From a virus, in IMG/VR virus record IMGVR_UViG_3300024264_000057, positions 1 to 46,993 of that record: a stretch of 46,993 bases of DNA; one strand, 5' to 3'. Under the pieces are notes generated by a model. It was not told the DNA's origin and ran no database searches. It saw nothing but the letters and a program-made list of their open reading frames with translations. Below, one piece after another: positions 38,978 through 46,854 of this stretch. The translations under genes were made by a program, and so were the position numbers. Positions within the stretch are counted from its first letter, which is position 1. Every line of letters starts with the position of its first letter.

Positions 38978-41352
38978 TATACACCTTCATCCACGTTTGT
39001 TTCTCCAATGTTATTAACAAATGGTGTGCCGCTAGTTTCTTGAGCATTACCTTTGCCTCCCATTAAGAAACTAATTACTTTTCCGGCAACTGCTTCAATT
39101 GAAATATCTTGATTACGTTTTCTAGCTAATTGAAGCGTCTGTTCAAATTTTCCATTATCAAAACTATTACTAACTTGAATAACTTGATATATTCCGCTAA
39201 ACATTGACACTGGTAAAAAGCCGCCTAACGGATATTTTACATATCCATCTTCTTCATCATAATCAATTGGTGTTCTAAAATTTAAAATAACATATACTTC
39301 ACCATCCATAGGATTCATGCTACCATCTATAGTTACTGGTAATAGTGGCGAGCTCGGAAGTCCTAAGAAGTTTCCTACTCCAACATCAGATATAAAATAT
39401 GGGTCGCCGTGTATTTTTAAGTCAACTTGTATTAAATCGTTACCAGAATTAATCATCATATCATTAAAATATCTTGCTGTTCCAGTTTCGGAATCGTCGC
39501 CAGCAGCATTGCCGCCGTTTGCACCTTGTTCGTTGTCTGTAGATGATGTATCATCATTTGTTTCACCGCCAGCTGCATTTCCAACAATACCAAAACTTGG
39601 ATTTGCACCTGTTGTTGTAACAGCATCTCTCTCTTTTGGTCCTAGCCCTAATGCGCCGCCCAAAACTGATGCTAATTGTTTTTGATTTCTTGCAGCTTGC
39701 ACACCAGTATAGTACATCATATTAAATTTTAAATCAAAATCTATAATATCTTTATTTTGCCCTGTATAGATATAGCTATACGCTTTTGGAGTAAGCAGTT
39801 GTTTTATTAATGTTCGTGAAAATCCTGTAAAACCTGGTGCAGAAAAGTTTGAGCCGTCAGTTTTATATGGACGGACTCTGTATACATATAATTTAGGAGA
39901 TTTACCAGTTATTAAACCTCCTAATAAACCGCCACCATTAAATACTTGAGGTTCAATTCTAAACCACGATTTACGTCCCGAGAAGTCTCCAGGTTTACTT
40001 GCAAAATCTCTACCGTATTGTGAAGTAATTAATACTTCTTCAATAATATCTTGTATTTTTGAGCCCTGTTCGAACTGATACACTGATGTATTAGGATTAT
40101 AACTTATTAAATTACGTTTTATAAAGCCGGGATTGCTTGGATCTTCAGCAAATGACGGAAGTTGATACGGAGTATTACCTAAATTATATTGAGTTCCGGG
40201 GCGTAATAATTGAGATCTACCAATTGCATTAATATCTGTTGCTGCTTGTGCTTTTAGTTTATTACCCATAAGAGTTCCTAAACTAAACACTGCTGTATTT
40301 TCTGAAACTTTTTCTAATAATCTCGGTGGCGGGCTATTATCACCGCCTACTAATCCTTGATACCATTCATTTGCGGCGCCGCCGACACCTGCAAGTGAGC
40401 CTGTTACTGAACTTGCAACTGATGCTAGTCCGTCTACTACTCCGCCAAGTACTCCAAGAATACTTGTGTTAGGAAATTGTATTACATATTCGTCGCCGCT
40501 ACTTTGTTGAGCAGCTTTTTGTTCAACAGTTACTTGATTTAATGCAGCTGTAAGACTTTGTGGTCCATTTTGTAAAAGTTCAGCTACTGTACGTCCTTTA
40601 ATTGCAACATCTGTTTTTAATCTTTGCGCTCTATTAGTCATTGCTTTTTCTGTATACGGAACTGCCTGAATATCGTAAGTTGCGCCTGCTTCTGAAACAT
40701 TCATTTCAGCTTGTACTATTTGTATAGGAAAATGTCGCTGACTAAAGAAAGGAGATTTGACATTTCCGTCATCATCATAACCTATAAATGCAATACTAAT
40801 TAGAAATGGTGCTTCTAAATAATTTTTATGCCCGGTTACTAATGATGCACTTCTTAAGTTATGAAAAAATTGGCCCATTGAATACGGTTCAATGACTTTA
40901 AAGTTAATTGCAGTAGCATTTGAATGTCTTGACTTTGGATTTGGTGCAACTGTATTTTTTATGTTTACATCTTCAATAAAAAATTCTCGTTTACCGTCTA
41001 AATCATATAATGATGGAATTGTTGGGCCACCTCCGCCGCCACTTCTAATTATTTTAACTGCTGGTCCAAGTGTTCTATAACTTAGTGGAAAATTAAATTC
41101 AATATTAGTAAGGCATCCAAGTGTAAAAACTGGAGCATAACTTGCAAACTGATCTAATTCGTTTCTAAAAGGAAAAATATCGGCGCCATATAACGCACTA
41201 GCACCTGCAAGACTTGGATTCTGTAAAAAGTTTATAGTTTGACTAGTTGTACTGTCTCTATCACTTACAGTCGCAGTTCCTCGGTTGCCAACAGCATTAA
41301 CTCCTGGGTCTCCAATTATTATATTACCGCTATCTTCGGGTACAAATGGCAT
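38977..41352 (-). CDS. Baseplate hub protein (gp27-position)
   Basis: A 791-residue protein directly before the spike gene, the place of a hub subunit. Segments FIEDVNIKN, INFKVIEPYSMGQFF and FPIQIVQAEMNVSEAGATYDIQAVP look like first hub beta-domains. LYVYRVRPYKTDGS, then AYSYIYTGQNKDIIDFDLKFN, resembles the second hub half. A Gly/Ala/Ser-rich loop and an acidic Asn/Asp/Gly/Glu linker (about 600-630) separate domains. The last 150 residues (VIDFRTPIDY-like segment, then SMFSGIYQVIQVSNSFDNGKF) resemble the end of late-control gene D-type proteins. I infer the trimeric platform on which the gp5-like spike sits. Direct homology with T4 gp27 is not provable here. The start immediately follows the gp53-like stop. 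Confidence 0.75.
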   Translation of the reverse strand: MPFVPEDSGNIIIGDPGVNAVGNRGTATVSDRDSTTSQTINFLQNPSLAGASALYGADIFPFRNELDQFASYAPVFTLGCLTNIEFNFPLSYRTLGPAVKIIRSGGGGGPTIPSLYDLDGKREFFIEDVNIKNTVAPNPKSRHSNATAINFKVIEPYSMGQFFHNLRSASLVTGHKNYLEAPFLISIAFIGYDDDGNVKSPFFSQRHFPIQIVQAEMNVSEAGATYDIQAVPYTEKAMTNRAQRLKTDVAIKGRTVAELLQNGPQSLTAALNQVTVEQKAAQQSSGDEYVIQFPNTSILGVLGGVVDGLASVASSVTGSLAGVGGAANEWYQGLVGGDNSPPPRLLEKVSENTAVFSLGTLMGNKLKAQAATDINAIGRSQLLRPGTQYNLGNTPYQLPSFAEDPSNPGFIKRNLISYNPNTSVYQFEQGSKIQDIIEEVLITSQYGRDFASKPGDFSGRKSWFRIEPQVFNGGGLLGGLITGKSPKLYVYRVRPYKTDGSNFSAPGFTGFSRTLIKQLLTPKAYSYIYTGQNKDIIDFDLKFNMMYYTGVQAARNQKQLASVLGGALGLGPKERDAVTTTGANPSFGIVGNAAGGETNDDTSSTDNEQGANGGNAAGDDSETGTARYFNDMMINSGNDLIQVDLKIHGDPYFISDVGVGNFLGLPSSPLLPVTIDGSMNPMDGEVYVILNFRTPIDYDEEDGYVKYPLGGFLPVSMFSGIYQVIQVSNSFDNGKFEQTLQLARKRNQDISIEAVAGKVISFLMGGKGNAQETSGTPFVNNIGETNVDEGV

Positions 41353-41658
41353 TTAAAATCCTAATTGTCTTGCTAACGAATCGCCCTTAGGCAAAAATAT
41401 TTTAACTCCAGCAACTAAGTCGTAAACTGGGTCTTTAAGTAAATCAATATTGCGTTGTGCAAAAACCCACCATAGATTCTTTGTTCCGTATAAATCAAAT
41501 GCTAACAAATCTGGTCTATATGTATATTGTGGTTGTACTTCGTATAATATGTCATCATCACTAACTGGTATTGGCCTAATAGTTAGGATATCTAGATATT
41601 CATTATTAACAACACTAGTATTAAACCAAGGACTATTGTTTTCATAAGATGTTTTCAT
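41353..41658 (-). CDS. 53: Baseplate wedge protein gp53-like
   Basis: A 101-residue protein with the gp53 family pattern: SPWFNTSVVNNEYLDILTIRPI, then YEVQPQYTYRPDLLAFDLYG, NLWWVFAQRN and VYDLVAGVKIFLP. T4 gp53 is longer (about 196), so this is a minimal form that keeps the core YRPDLLAxDxYG...WW.F...N block seen also in LysM-linked baseplate proteins. It normally completes the wedge and holds adjacent wedges together. The ATG overlaps the stop of the first late gene (TAATG). The hub ATG follows its stop directly, so the block is tightly coupled. Confidence 0.85.
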   Translation of the reverse strand: MKTSYENNSPWFNTSVVNNEYLDILTIRPIPVSDDDILYEVQPQYTYRPDLLAFDLYGTKNLWWVFAQRNIDLLKDPVYDLVAGVKIFLPKGDSLARQLGF

Positions 41659-42431
41659 TAAATAAATCCTTTGCCGCTTGAAATATAGCCGCCGTTAACA
41701 AATGTATCTAAGCTAAACTTAGTTACCGCTTTTCTACTGTAAGTAGGCTGTACCTGAACGTTAATTTGACTTCTAACCGGAACCCATGTTCCGTTTTCTC
41801 CTACGTTACACTGAATGTAATCTACATCGTTTGGCATATCAACTGTAAAGTATGTTACTGTTACAGGAACATCTTTAAATACAAAGTCACCGTACCCGTT
41901 TAGCTTTACAACTGGTGGCGGCGAACCTTGGTTGCTGGTTGCACCATATGCCATTTTAGTTACACTTCTTAAATAATGTGTTGCAGCTACCCAATATTCT
42001 GCTTCCTTTGCATTTTCTACAAAAAATTCTCCAATCATAGTCAAAGAACTCACTTGACTGTTCTGATAAGCAGGAAAGGGATAATTACTATGTGTAGGAT
42101 GAAGAGCATTGTAGTTAGCCGTGTGTTCCATAGTAATTTGCGGAGTAAAAGGAAACATAAACCCGTTAGTTTCTAATAACGGCGACATCACTGAACTGTT
42201 TTGAAAATTTGGAGGCATAGACAACCTTACTCTCCAATCAAGATCGGTTTGTGATCCCCAGTCAGCTTCAACGAAATTTAAATCGTTTGTTGGAACTGCT
42301 CCTGGAGGTAAATTACCTCGGCGCCTTGCACTAGGATCAATTATAACGTTGCTAGTGTTAGAAATTGAGTTACCAGATGACGGATTGCTACCTTGTAAAT
42401 TTTCAATACTAGATAATGGGTTGTTTGGCAT
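41658..42431 (-). CDS. Baseplate/tail-tube-region structural protein, first late gene
   Basis: A 257-residue protein. After a Ser/Asn-rich N-terminal 30 residues and SARRRGNLPPGA, it has WRVRLSMPPNF, GFMFPFTPQITMEH, YPFPAYQNSQVSSLTMIGEFFVENAKEAEYWVAATHYLRSV split by short loops, and a C-terminal PTYSRKAVTKFSL. The pattern (a MP strand, a PxxxI strand, then a fold with an aromatic helix) is like tail-tube-fold proteins near the baseplate, such as T4 gp48 or gp54. I place it at that position but cannot prove which. AGGAG lies a few bases before the ATG, and an ACTAAATA late-type box is at 42450-42457. Confidence 0.65.
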   Translation of the reverse strand: MPNNPLSSIENLQGSNPSSGNSISNTSNVIIDPSARRRGNLPPGAVPTNDLNFVEADWGSQTDLDWRVRLSMPPNFQNSSVMSPLLETNGFMFPFTPQITMEHTANYNALHPTHSNYPFPAYQNSQVSSLTMIGEFFVENAKEAEYWVAATHYLRSVTKMAYGATSNQGSPPPVVKLNGYGDFVFKDVPVTVTYFTVDMPNDVDYIQCNVGENGTWVPVRSQINVQVQPTYSRKAVTKFSLDTFVNGGYISSGKGFI

Positions 42432-42449
42432 AATAATCTCCTATAGTAT

Positions 42450-42457
42450 TATTTAGT
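42450..42457 (-). promoter_or_regulatory. Candidate late promoter box ACTAAATA for the virion block
   Basis: The minus strand reads ACTAAATA 18 nt before the ATG at 42431, with AGGAG between. It shares its last base (42457) with the -35 box of the divergent plus-strand promoter, so use of the two may be mutually exclusive. Confidence 0.4.
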
Positions 42458-42485
42458 TGACAAAATTATCAGAGTATATTATAAT
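42457..42485 (+). promoter_or_regulatory. Perfect sigma70-type promoter for the gp55-like gene
   Basis: TTGACA (42457-42462), 17 bases, TATAAT (42480-42485), followed by AGGAG and the ATG at 42510. A perfect inverted repeat GTATAT-TATAAT-ATATAC (42474-42491) is centred on the -10 box. This promoter would make the late sigma factor early, using host polymerase. Confidence 0.9.
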
Positions 42486-42509
42486 ATATACATAACTCCA
42501 GGAGAAACT

Positions 42510-43343
42510 ATGAGAAAAGTGAATTACCTTAACAATAAAGACTTACTTAAACAAATACATAAATCAAAGTCAGGATTTTGTAGCTTTATTGATACCGACT
42601 ACCACCAATTTGACATCATTTTACTAGATGTTGATAAAATTAACATAAGAACCATTGCAGAAGCAAAACGAAACAAAGCAAAACGCTTATCAACTGCTGA
42701 TTATGAAGCAAGAAGAAAAGCAGGCGAAAAGGTCAAACAAGCCGAATGCGAAGTTGACTATAGAAAAATTACAAAGGAAGAATTAATCTTCCGTATAATG
42801 ACGTTTGACCATATTCCAGACGAGCCAGGACGAAAAAAGACACCAAAAACAATAGCTGATACAAAAGTTAAACTTAATTTTCCACCTTTTCAACACTATA
42901 AGTTTAATGAACACGGTGAATTAATATTAGTAGGCAAAAGTCACTGGGAAGGCGGTATGGACAACGGCGGATTTAGTCTAAGACATGCTAGAGCAACAAA
43001 TGAACTTGCTCGCATGTGGATGAAATTAGTAGATCGCTATGCAACTAGAGGTAACGTTCGTGGTTATACATATAATGACGAGATGAAAGGGCAAGCAATA
43101 TTACAACTATCGCAAATTGGCTTGCAATTTGACGAATCAAAGTCAAATAATCCGTTTGCATACTATACTGCGGCTGTAACTAACAGTTTTGTTCGTGTTA
43201 TCAACTTAGAAAAACGTAATCAAAACATTCGAGACGATATTTTGGAGATGAATAACATGAATCCAAGTTATACTCGTCAACATCAAGGCGAATGGGAAGC
43301 TGCTCAGAAGCGTGAAGAAGCTGCTAAGAAAAAAACCACTTGA
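42510..43343 (+). CDS. 55: Late-transcription sigma factor gp55-like
   Basis: A 277-residue protein whose C-terminal half resembles T4 gp55, the phage late sigma factor: WMKLVDRYATRGNVRGYTYNDEM, KGQAILQLSQIGLQFDESKSNNPFAYYTAAV and TNSFVRVINLEKRN. This corresponds to sigma region 2, which binds core RNA polymerase and the late -10 box. T4 gp55 is about 185 residues; the first 150 here are an extension rich in Lys and Glu, perhaps including FPPFQHYKFNEHG. The start is ATG at 42510 with AGGAG 7 nt upstream. The gene is divergent from the late block it would activate. Its stop lies inside the -35 box of the next promoter. Confidence 0.82.
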   Translation: MRKVNYLNNKDLLKQIHKSKSGFCSFIDTDYHQFDIILLDVDKINIRTIAEAKRNKAKRLSTADYEARRKAGEKVKQAECEVDYRKITKEELIFRIMTFDHIPDEPGRKKTPKTIADTKVKLNFPPFQHYKFNEHGELILVGKSHWEGGMDNGGFSLRHARATNELARMWMKLVDRYATRGNVRGYTYNDEMKGQAILQLSQIGLQFDESKSNNPFAYYTAAVTNSFVRVINLEKRNQNIRDDILEMNNMNPSYTRQHQGEWEAAQKREEAAKKKTT

Positions 43344-43368
43344 CACTTTAATTAATTTCATGTATAAT
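43340..43368 (+). promoter_or_regulatory. Perfect sigma70-type promoter for gp47-gp46
   Basis: TTGACA (43340-43345) overlaps the TGA stop of the gp55-like gene; after a 17-base spacer comes TATAAT (43363-43368). GGAG lies 8 nt before the TTG start of gp47. A short dyad GTAT-AATA-ATAC (43362-43373) covers the -10 box, like the dyads at the other two promoters. Confidence 0.9.
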
Positions 43369-43391
43369 AATACAAAACTGGAGACTCTAAT

Positions 43392-44402
43392 TTGTTTAAG
43401 AAAGCTGCTGTCTTTACCGATATTCACTTTGGTCTAAAAGGCAACTCAAAAGTACATAACGACGACTGCGAAGAATTTGTAGACTGGTATATCGAACAAG
43501 CACAAGCTAATGGCTGTGAAACAGGCATATTCTGTGGCGACTGGCATCATAACAGGAACAGTCTTAACCTTACAACTATGGATGCTACTATAAGATGCCT
43601 TGAAAAGCTAGGTGCGGCCTTTGATAAGTTTTATATGTTTGTTGGCAACCATGATTTATACTACAAAGACAAACGTGATGTAAGCTCTACTATCTTTGGT
43701 AGACATATTCCAGGAGTAACACTTGTTGACGGAATATATGAAGAAGAAGATGTAGTACTTGTTCCGTGGTTAGTAGGTGATGAATGGAAGAAGATGGAAA
43801 AGATTAAAGCCAAATATATGTTTGGTCATTTTGAACTTCCTAGCTTTTATATGAATGCGCTTGTTAAGATGCCTGACCACGGTGATCTAAAACCGTCACA
43901 TTTTAAAAATCAAGAATATGTGTTTAGTGGACACTTCCACAAACGTCAAGTACAAGGTAAGATTCATTACATTGGTAATGCGTTTCCACACAACTATGCA
44001 GATGCATGGGATGACGAACGTGGTATGATGATACTTGATAGAGAAAATAATAAAGAACCTGAATATATTAATTGGTGGAACTGTCCTAAGTATCGTACAA
44101 CTACGTTAAGCAAACTACTAGACCCAAACCAAGACATTATCAAACCTAAGATGTATCTTCGTGTTACACTTGACTTGCCGATTAGTTATGAAGAAGCACA
44201 ATACATTAAAGAAACTTATATCTCTACTCACAACTGTAGAGAGATAACACTAATCCCACAGAAGCAAATTGAAGAAATTACAACCGACTTAGATATTTCA
44301 ACTTTTGAAAGCGTTGACGAAATTGTATCAAAAGAAATTAGTGCAATTGACAGCGATAACTTTAATAAAAAAATGTTGCTAGACATTTATAGCGAGCTTT
44401 AA
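43392..44402 (+). CDS. 47: Recombination nuclease gp47 (Mre11/SbcD-like)
   Basis: A 336-residue metallophosphoesterase, about the length of T4 gp47 (339). The full catalytic motif set is present: FTDIHFG (D10, H12), CGDWHHNR, VGNHD, FGHFE and SGHFHKR. With gp46 it forms the Mre11-Rad50-type complex that resects DNA ends for recombination-dependent replication. The start is TTG, with GGAG 8 nt upstream and the first motif only ten residues in, so no later start is possible. It has its own sigma70-type promoter. The stop overlaps the gp46 ATG (TAATG), so the two subunits are coupled. Confidence 0.95.
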   Translation: MFKKAAVFTDIHFGLKGNSKVHNDDCEEFVDWYIEQAQANGCETGIFCGDWHHNRNSLNLTTMDATIRCLEKLGAAFDKFYMFVGNHDLYYKDKRDVSSTIFGRHIPGVTLVDGIYEEEDVVLVPWLVGDEWKKMEKIKAKYMFGHFELPSFYMNALVKMPDHGDLKPSHFKNQEYVFSGHFHKRQVQGKIHYIGNAFPHNYADAWDDERGMMILDRENNKEPEYINWWNCPKYRTTTLSKLLDPNQDIIKPKMYLRVTLDLPISYEEAQYIKETYISTHNCREITLIPQKQIEEITTDLDISTFESVDEIVSKEISAIDSDNFNKKMLLDIYSEL

Positions 44403-46174
44403 TGATAAAAGTAAAAGACTTAACCGTAAAAAACTTTATGAGTGTGGGCAACCAGACTCAAGCAATCGACTTTAGTAAAGAGAACTTAACATTAGTGTTA
44501 GGGGAGAACTTAGATCAAGGAGGCGACGATAGCGGATCACGTAACGGTACTGGTAAAACTACAATTATTAATGCACTAAGTTATGCATTATACGGTACAG
44601 CACTTACAAACATCAAACGCAACAACCTTATTAATAAAACTAACTCAAAAGGTATGTTAGTATCTCTTGATTTTGAAAAGGATGGTATCGACTATAGAAT
44701 TGAGCGAGGACGTTCTCCTACATTTTTAAAATTCTTTATTAACAATCAAGAACAAGAACAGACAGATGAAAGCCAGGGCGACAGTCGAAAGACGCAAGAA
44801 CATATCAACACATTACTAGGTATGAGTCATGATATGTTCAAACATATTGTTGCACTTAATACTTACTCAGAGCCATTTCTTGCAATGCGCACTAATGATC
44901 AACGTGCTATTATCGAACAATTGTTAGGTATTACTATACTGTCTGAGAAGGCCGACAACTTAAAAGAACAAGTTAAGCAAACTAAAGATTCAATTACACA
45001 AGAAACACTTAAAATTGAAGCAATACAATCTGCTAACAGCAAAATTGAAACTACTATCAGTAGTTTGCAAAGTAATCAGAAGGCTTGGTTAGCAAAACGT
45101 ACTAACGATATAATGAAGCTCAAAGAAGGAATTGCCGAATTAGAGCATTTAGATATTGAATCTGAACTAGACTTACACGAAAAACTTTCAAACTGGACTG
45201 AACATAACAATGCTATTTTGGCTCTTAAAAAAGAATTAAGCACATTGGAACCAGCACTACAACGTGCTGACAAGTCTGTTGATAAAGCAAATAAAGACAT
45301 CGCAGACTTAGAAGATGCTACATGTTATACATGCGGTCAAGAACTACACGCAGACAAAAAAGCAGAGATTGCAGAGCGTAAAACTAAAGAGCTTGAAGAC
45401 GCAACAGCATATCAAAAAGAAGTAAGTGATAAACTTGTCAATGTTACAAAAGCACTTGCAGAGATTGGTGACATCAATGGTAAGCCTACAACGTTCTACG
45501 AAACAGCAAAAGAAGCATACGAACATAGACAAAACGTTGACAGTTTAAAACAGGCTTGGGAATCTAAAAAGTCTGAGGAAGATCCTTATGAATCTCAAAT
45601 TGTTGAATTGCAAAATAGTGCAATACAAGAAATAGATTGGTCTCCTGTAAATGATCTTACAAGTTACCGAGAACATCAAGACTTCTTACTAAAACTATTA
45701 ACAAACAAAGATAGTTTTATTCGCAAGAAAATTATTGAACAAAACTTAGCATATCTTAATAACAGACTTACATACTATCTCGACAAGTTAGGGTTGCCAC
45801 ATCAAGTAGTATTCCAAAACGATCTTAATGTTGAAATCACTCAGCTAGGACAAGACTTAGACTTTGACAACTTGTCAAGAGGCGAACGCAACAGACTTAT
45901 CTTAGGATTGAGTTTTGCATTCCGTGATGTTTGGGAAAGCCTCTATCAAAATATCAACTTGTTGTTTATTGATGAGCTGATCGATAGTGGTATGGACACT
46001 GCTGGCGTTGAAAGTTCTTTAAGTGTTCTCAAAAAGATGACTAGAGAACGTAACAAAAATATTTTTCTTATATCACACAAGGACGAACTTATAGGTAGAG
46101 TAAATCATATTCTTAAAGTTGTTAAAGAAAATGGATTTACAAGTTATGAAAACGATTTAGATGTTGTAGAATGA
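44402..46174 (+). CDS. 46: Recombination ATPase gp46 (Rad50/SbcC-like)
   Basis: A 590-residue SMC-like ATPase (T4 gp46 about 560). Order: Walker A region LGENLDQGG...SRNGTGKTT within the first 65 residues; a coiled-coil arm; a zinc hook CYTC with C308 and C311; the returning coiled coil; ABC signature LSRGERNRL near 493; Walker B LLFIDELIDSGMD near 525; and a final SHKDE switch. It binds gp47 and uses ATP to open or process DNA ends. The ATG overlaps the gp47 stop and the stop overlaps the next small gene as ATGA. No missing residue is seen. Confidence 0.96.
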   Translation: MIKVKDLTVKNFMSVGNQTQAIDFSKENLTLVLGENLDQGGDDSGSRNGTGKTTIINALSYALYGTALTNIKRNNLINKTNSKGMLVSLDFEKDGIDYRIERGRSPTFLKFFINNQEQEQTDESQGDSRKTQEHINTLLGMSHDMFKHIVALNTYSEPFLAMRTNDQRAIIEQLLGITILSEKADNLKEQVKQTKDSITQETLKIEAIQSANSKIETTISSLQSNQKAWLAKRTNDIMKLKEGIAELEHLDIESELDLHEKLSNWTEHNNAILALKKELSTLEPALQRADKSVDKANKDIADLEDATCYTCGQELHADKKAEIAERKTKELEDATAYQKEVSDKLVNVTKALAEIGDINGKPTTFYETAKEAYEHRQNVDSLKQAWESKKSEEDPYESQIVELQNSAIQEIDWSPVNDLTSYREHQDFLLKLLTNKDSFIRKKIIEQNLAYLNNRLTYYLDKLGLPHQVVFQNDLNVEITQLGQDLDFDNLSRGERNRLILGLSFAFRDVWESLYQNINLLFIDELIDSGMDTAGVESSLSVLKKMTRERNKNIFLISHKDELIGRVNHILKVVKENGFTSYENDLDVVE

Positions 46175-46380
46175 TCGACGATGACACTCATGACAAGTTA
46201 GTAAAGGCATACATGTCTTACTTTAAAGCTAACGAAGACTTTGAGTCAAGAAATTCTGTACGAACACATCGAGAAGCAAGAAAACTACTTCGAGAAATTC
46301 GTAATTTAGCAAAAGAAAGAATGGACGAGATACACGAAAAGCACACAACATCAAGAAAAACCAAAACAGGCGACGAATAA
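46171..46380 (+). CDS. Small hypothetical protein after gp46
   Basis: A 69-residue protein of charged, probably helical sequence (YMSYFKANEDFESRNSVRTH, then REARKLLREIRNLAKERMDE in adjoining stretches), ending in a basic KTTSRK-like tail region. I do not recognise a family. Its ATG shares ATGA with the gp46 stop, so it is translated from the same message. A small DNA- or protein-binding accessory role is possible, but nothing in the sequence proves it. Confidence 0.7.
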   Translation: MIDDDTHDKLVKAYMSYFKANEDFESRNSVRTHREARKLLREIRNLAKERMDEIHEKHTTSRKTKTGDE

Positions 46381-46404
46381 TTTAGGCATAAGGTAAGTAC
46401 ATTG

Positions 46405-46854
46405 ATGCAGTGGACTTACAAAGAAAAAACAATAGACACAATACCAGATGAGTACGAAGGCTTTGTTTATCTTATTACTAACACCACTACAGGTCAAAAA
46501 TACGTAGGCAAAAAACTAGCAAAATTTAAAACCACTAAGCCACCTCTAAAAGGCAAAAAAAATAAACGACGAGGCTACAAAGAAAGCGATTGGAGAACTT
46601 ACTACGGTAGTTCAGATAGACTAAACGCAGATGTAGCATCACTAGGCGAAGAACACTTTACAAGAGAGATACTTTATCTTTGCAAGGGCAGAGGCGAAAT
46701 GTCTTACATAGAGGCAAGAGAACAGTTTGATAGGCGTGTACTCGAAACAGATGATTACTACAACGGTATCATTAATGTTAGAGTAGGCGGATCAGACAAA
46801 CTCAAACAGGCATTGCTAGAACATCACATACAGGCAAAACATTCCAACACCTAA
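46405..46854 (+). CDS. GIY-YIG-like nuclease
   Basis: A 149-residue protein with GIY-YIG-like features: FVYLITN in place of GIY, KYVGKK in place of YIG, a downstream basic loop (KGKKNKRRGY), WRTYYGSS, then EAREQFDR whose Glu could be the metal-binding residue, and a closing YYNGIINVRVGG. Phage members of this type are often called Seg-like or homing nucleases. I chose ATG at 46405; a TTG one codon earlier at 46402 is an alternative. AAGG is about 12 nt upstream. Whether it is a homing enzyme or a host/phage DNA-processing nuclease is not clear from sequence; it does not visibly interrupt another gene. Confidence 0.7.
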   Translation: MQWTYKEKTIDTIPDEYEGFVYLITNTTTGQKYVGKKLAKFKTTKPPLKGKKNKRRGYKESDWRTYYGSSDRLNADVASLGEEHFTREILYLCKGRGEMSYIEAREQFDRRVLETDDYYNGIINVRVGGSDKLKQALLEHHIQAKHSNT

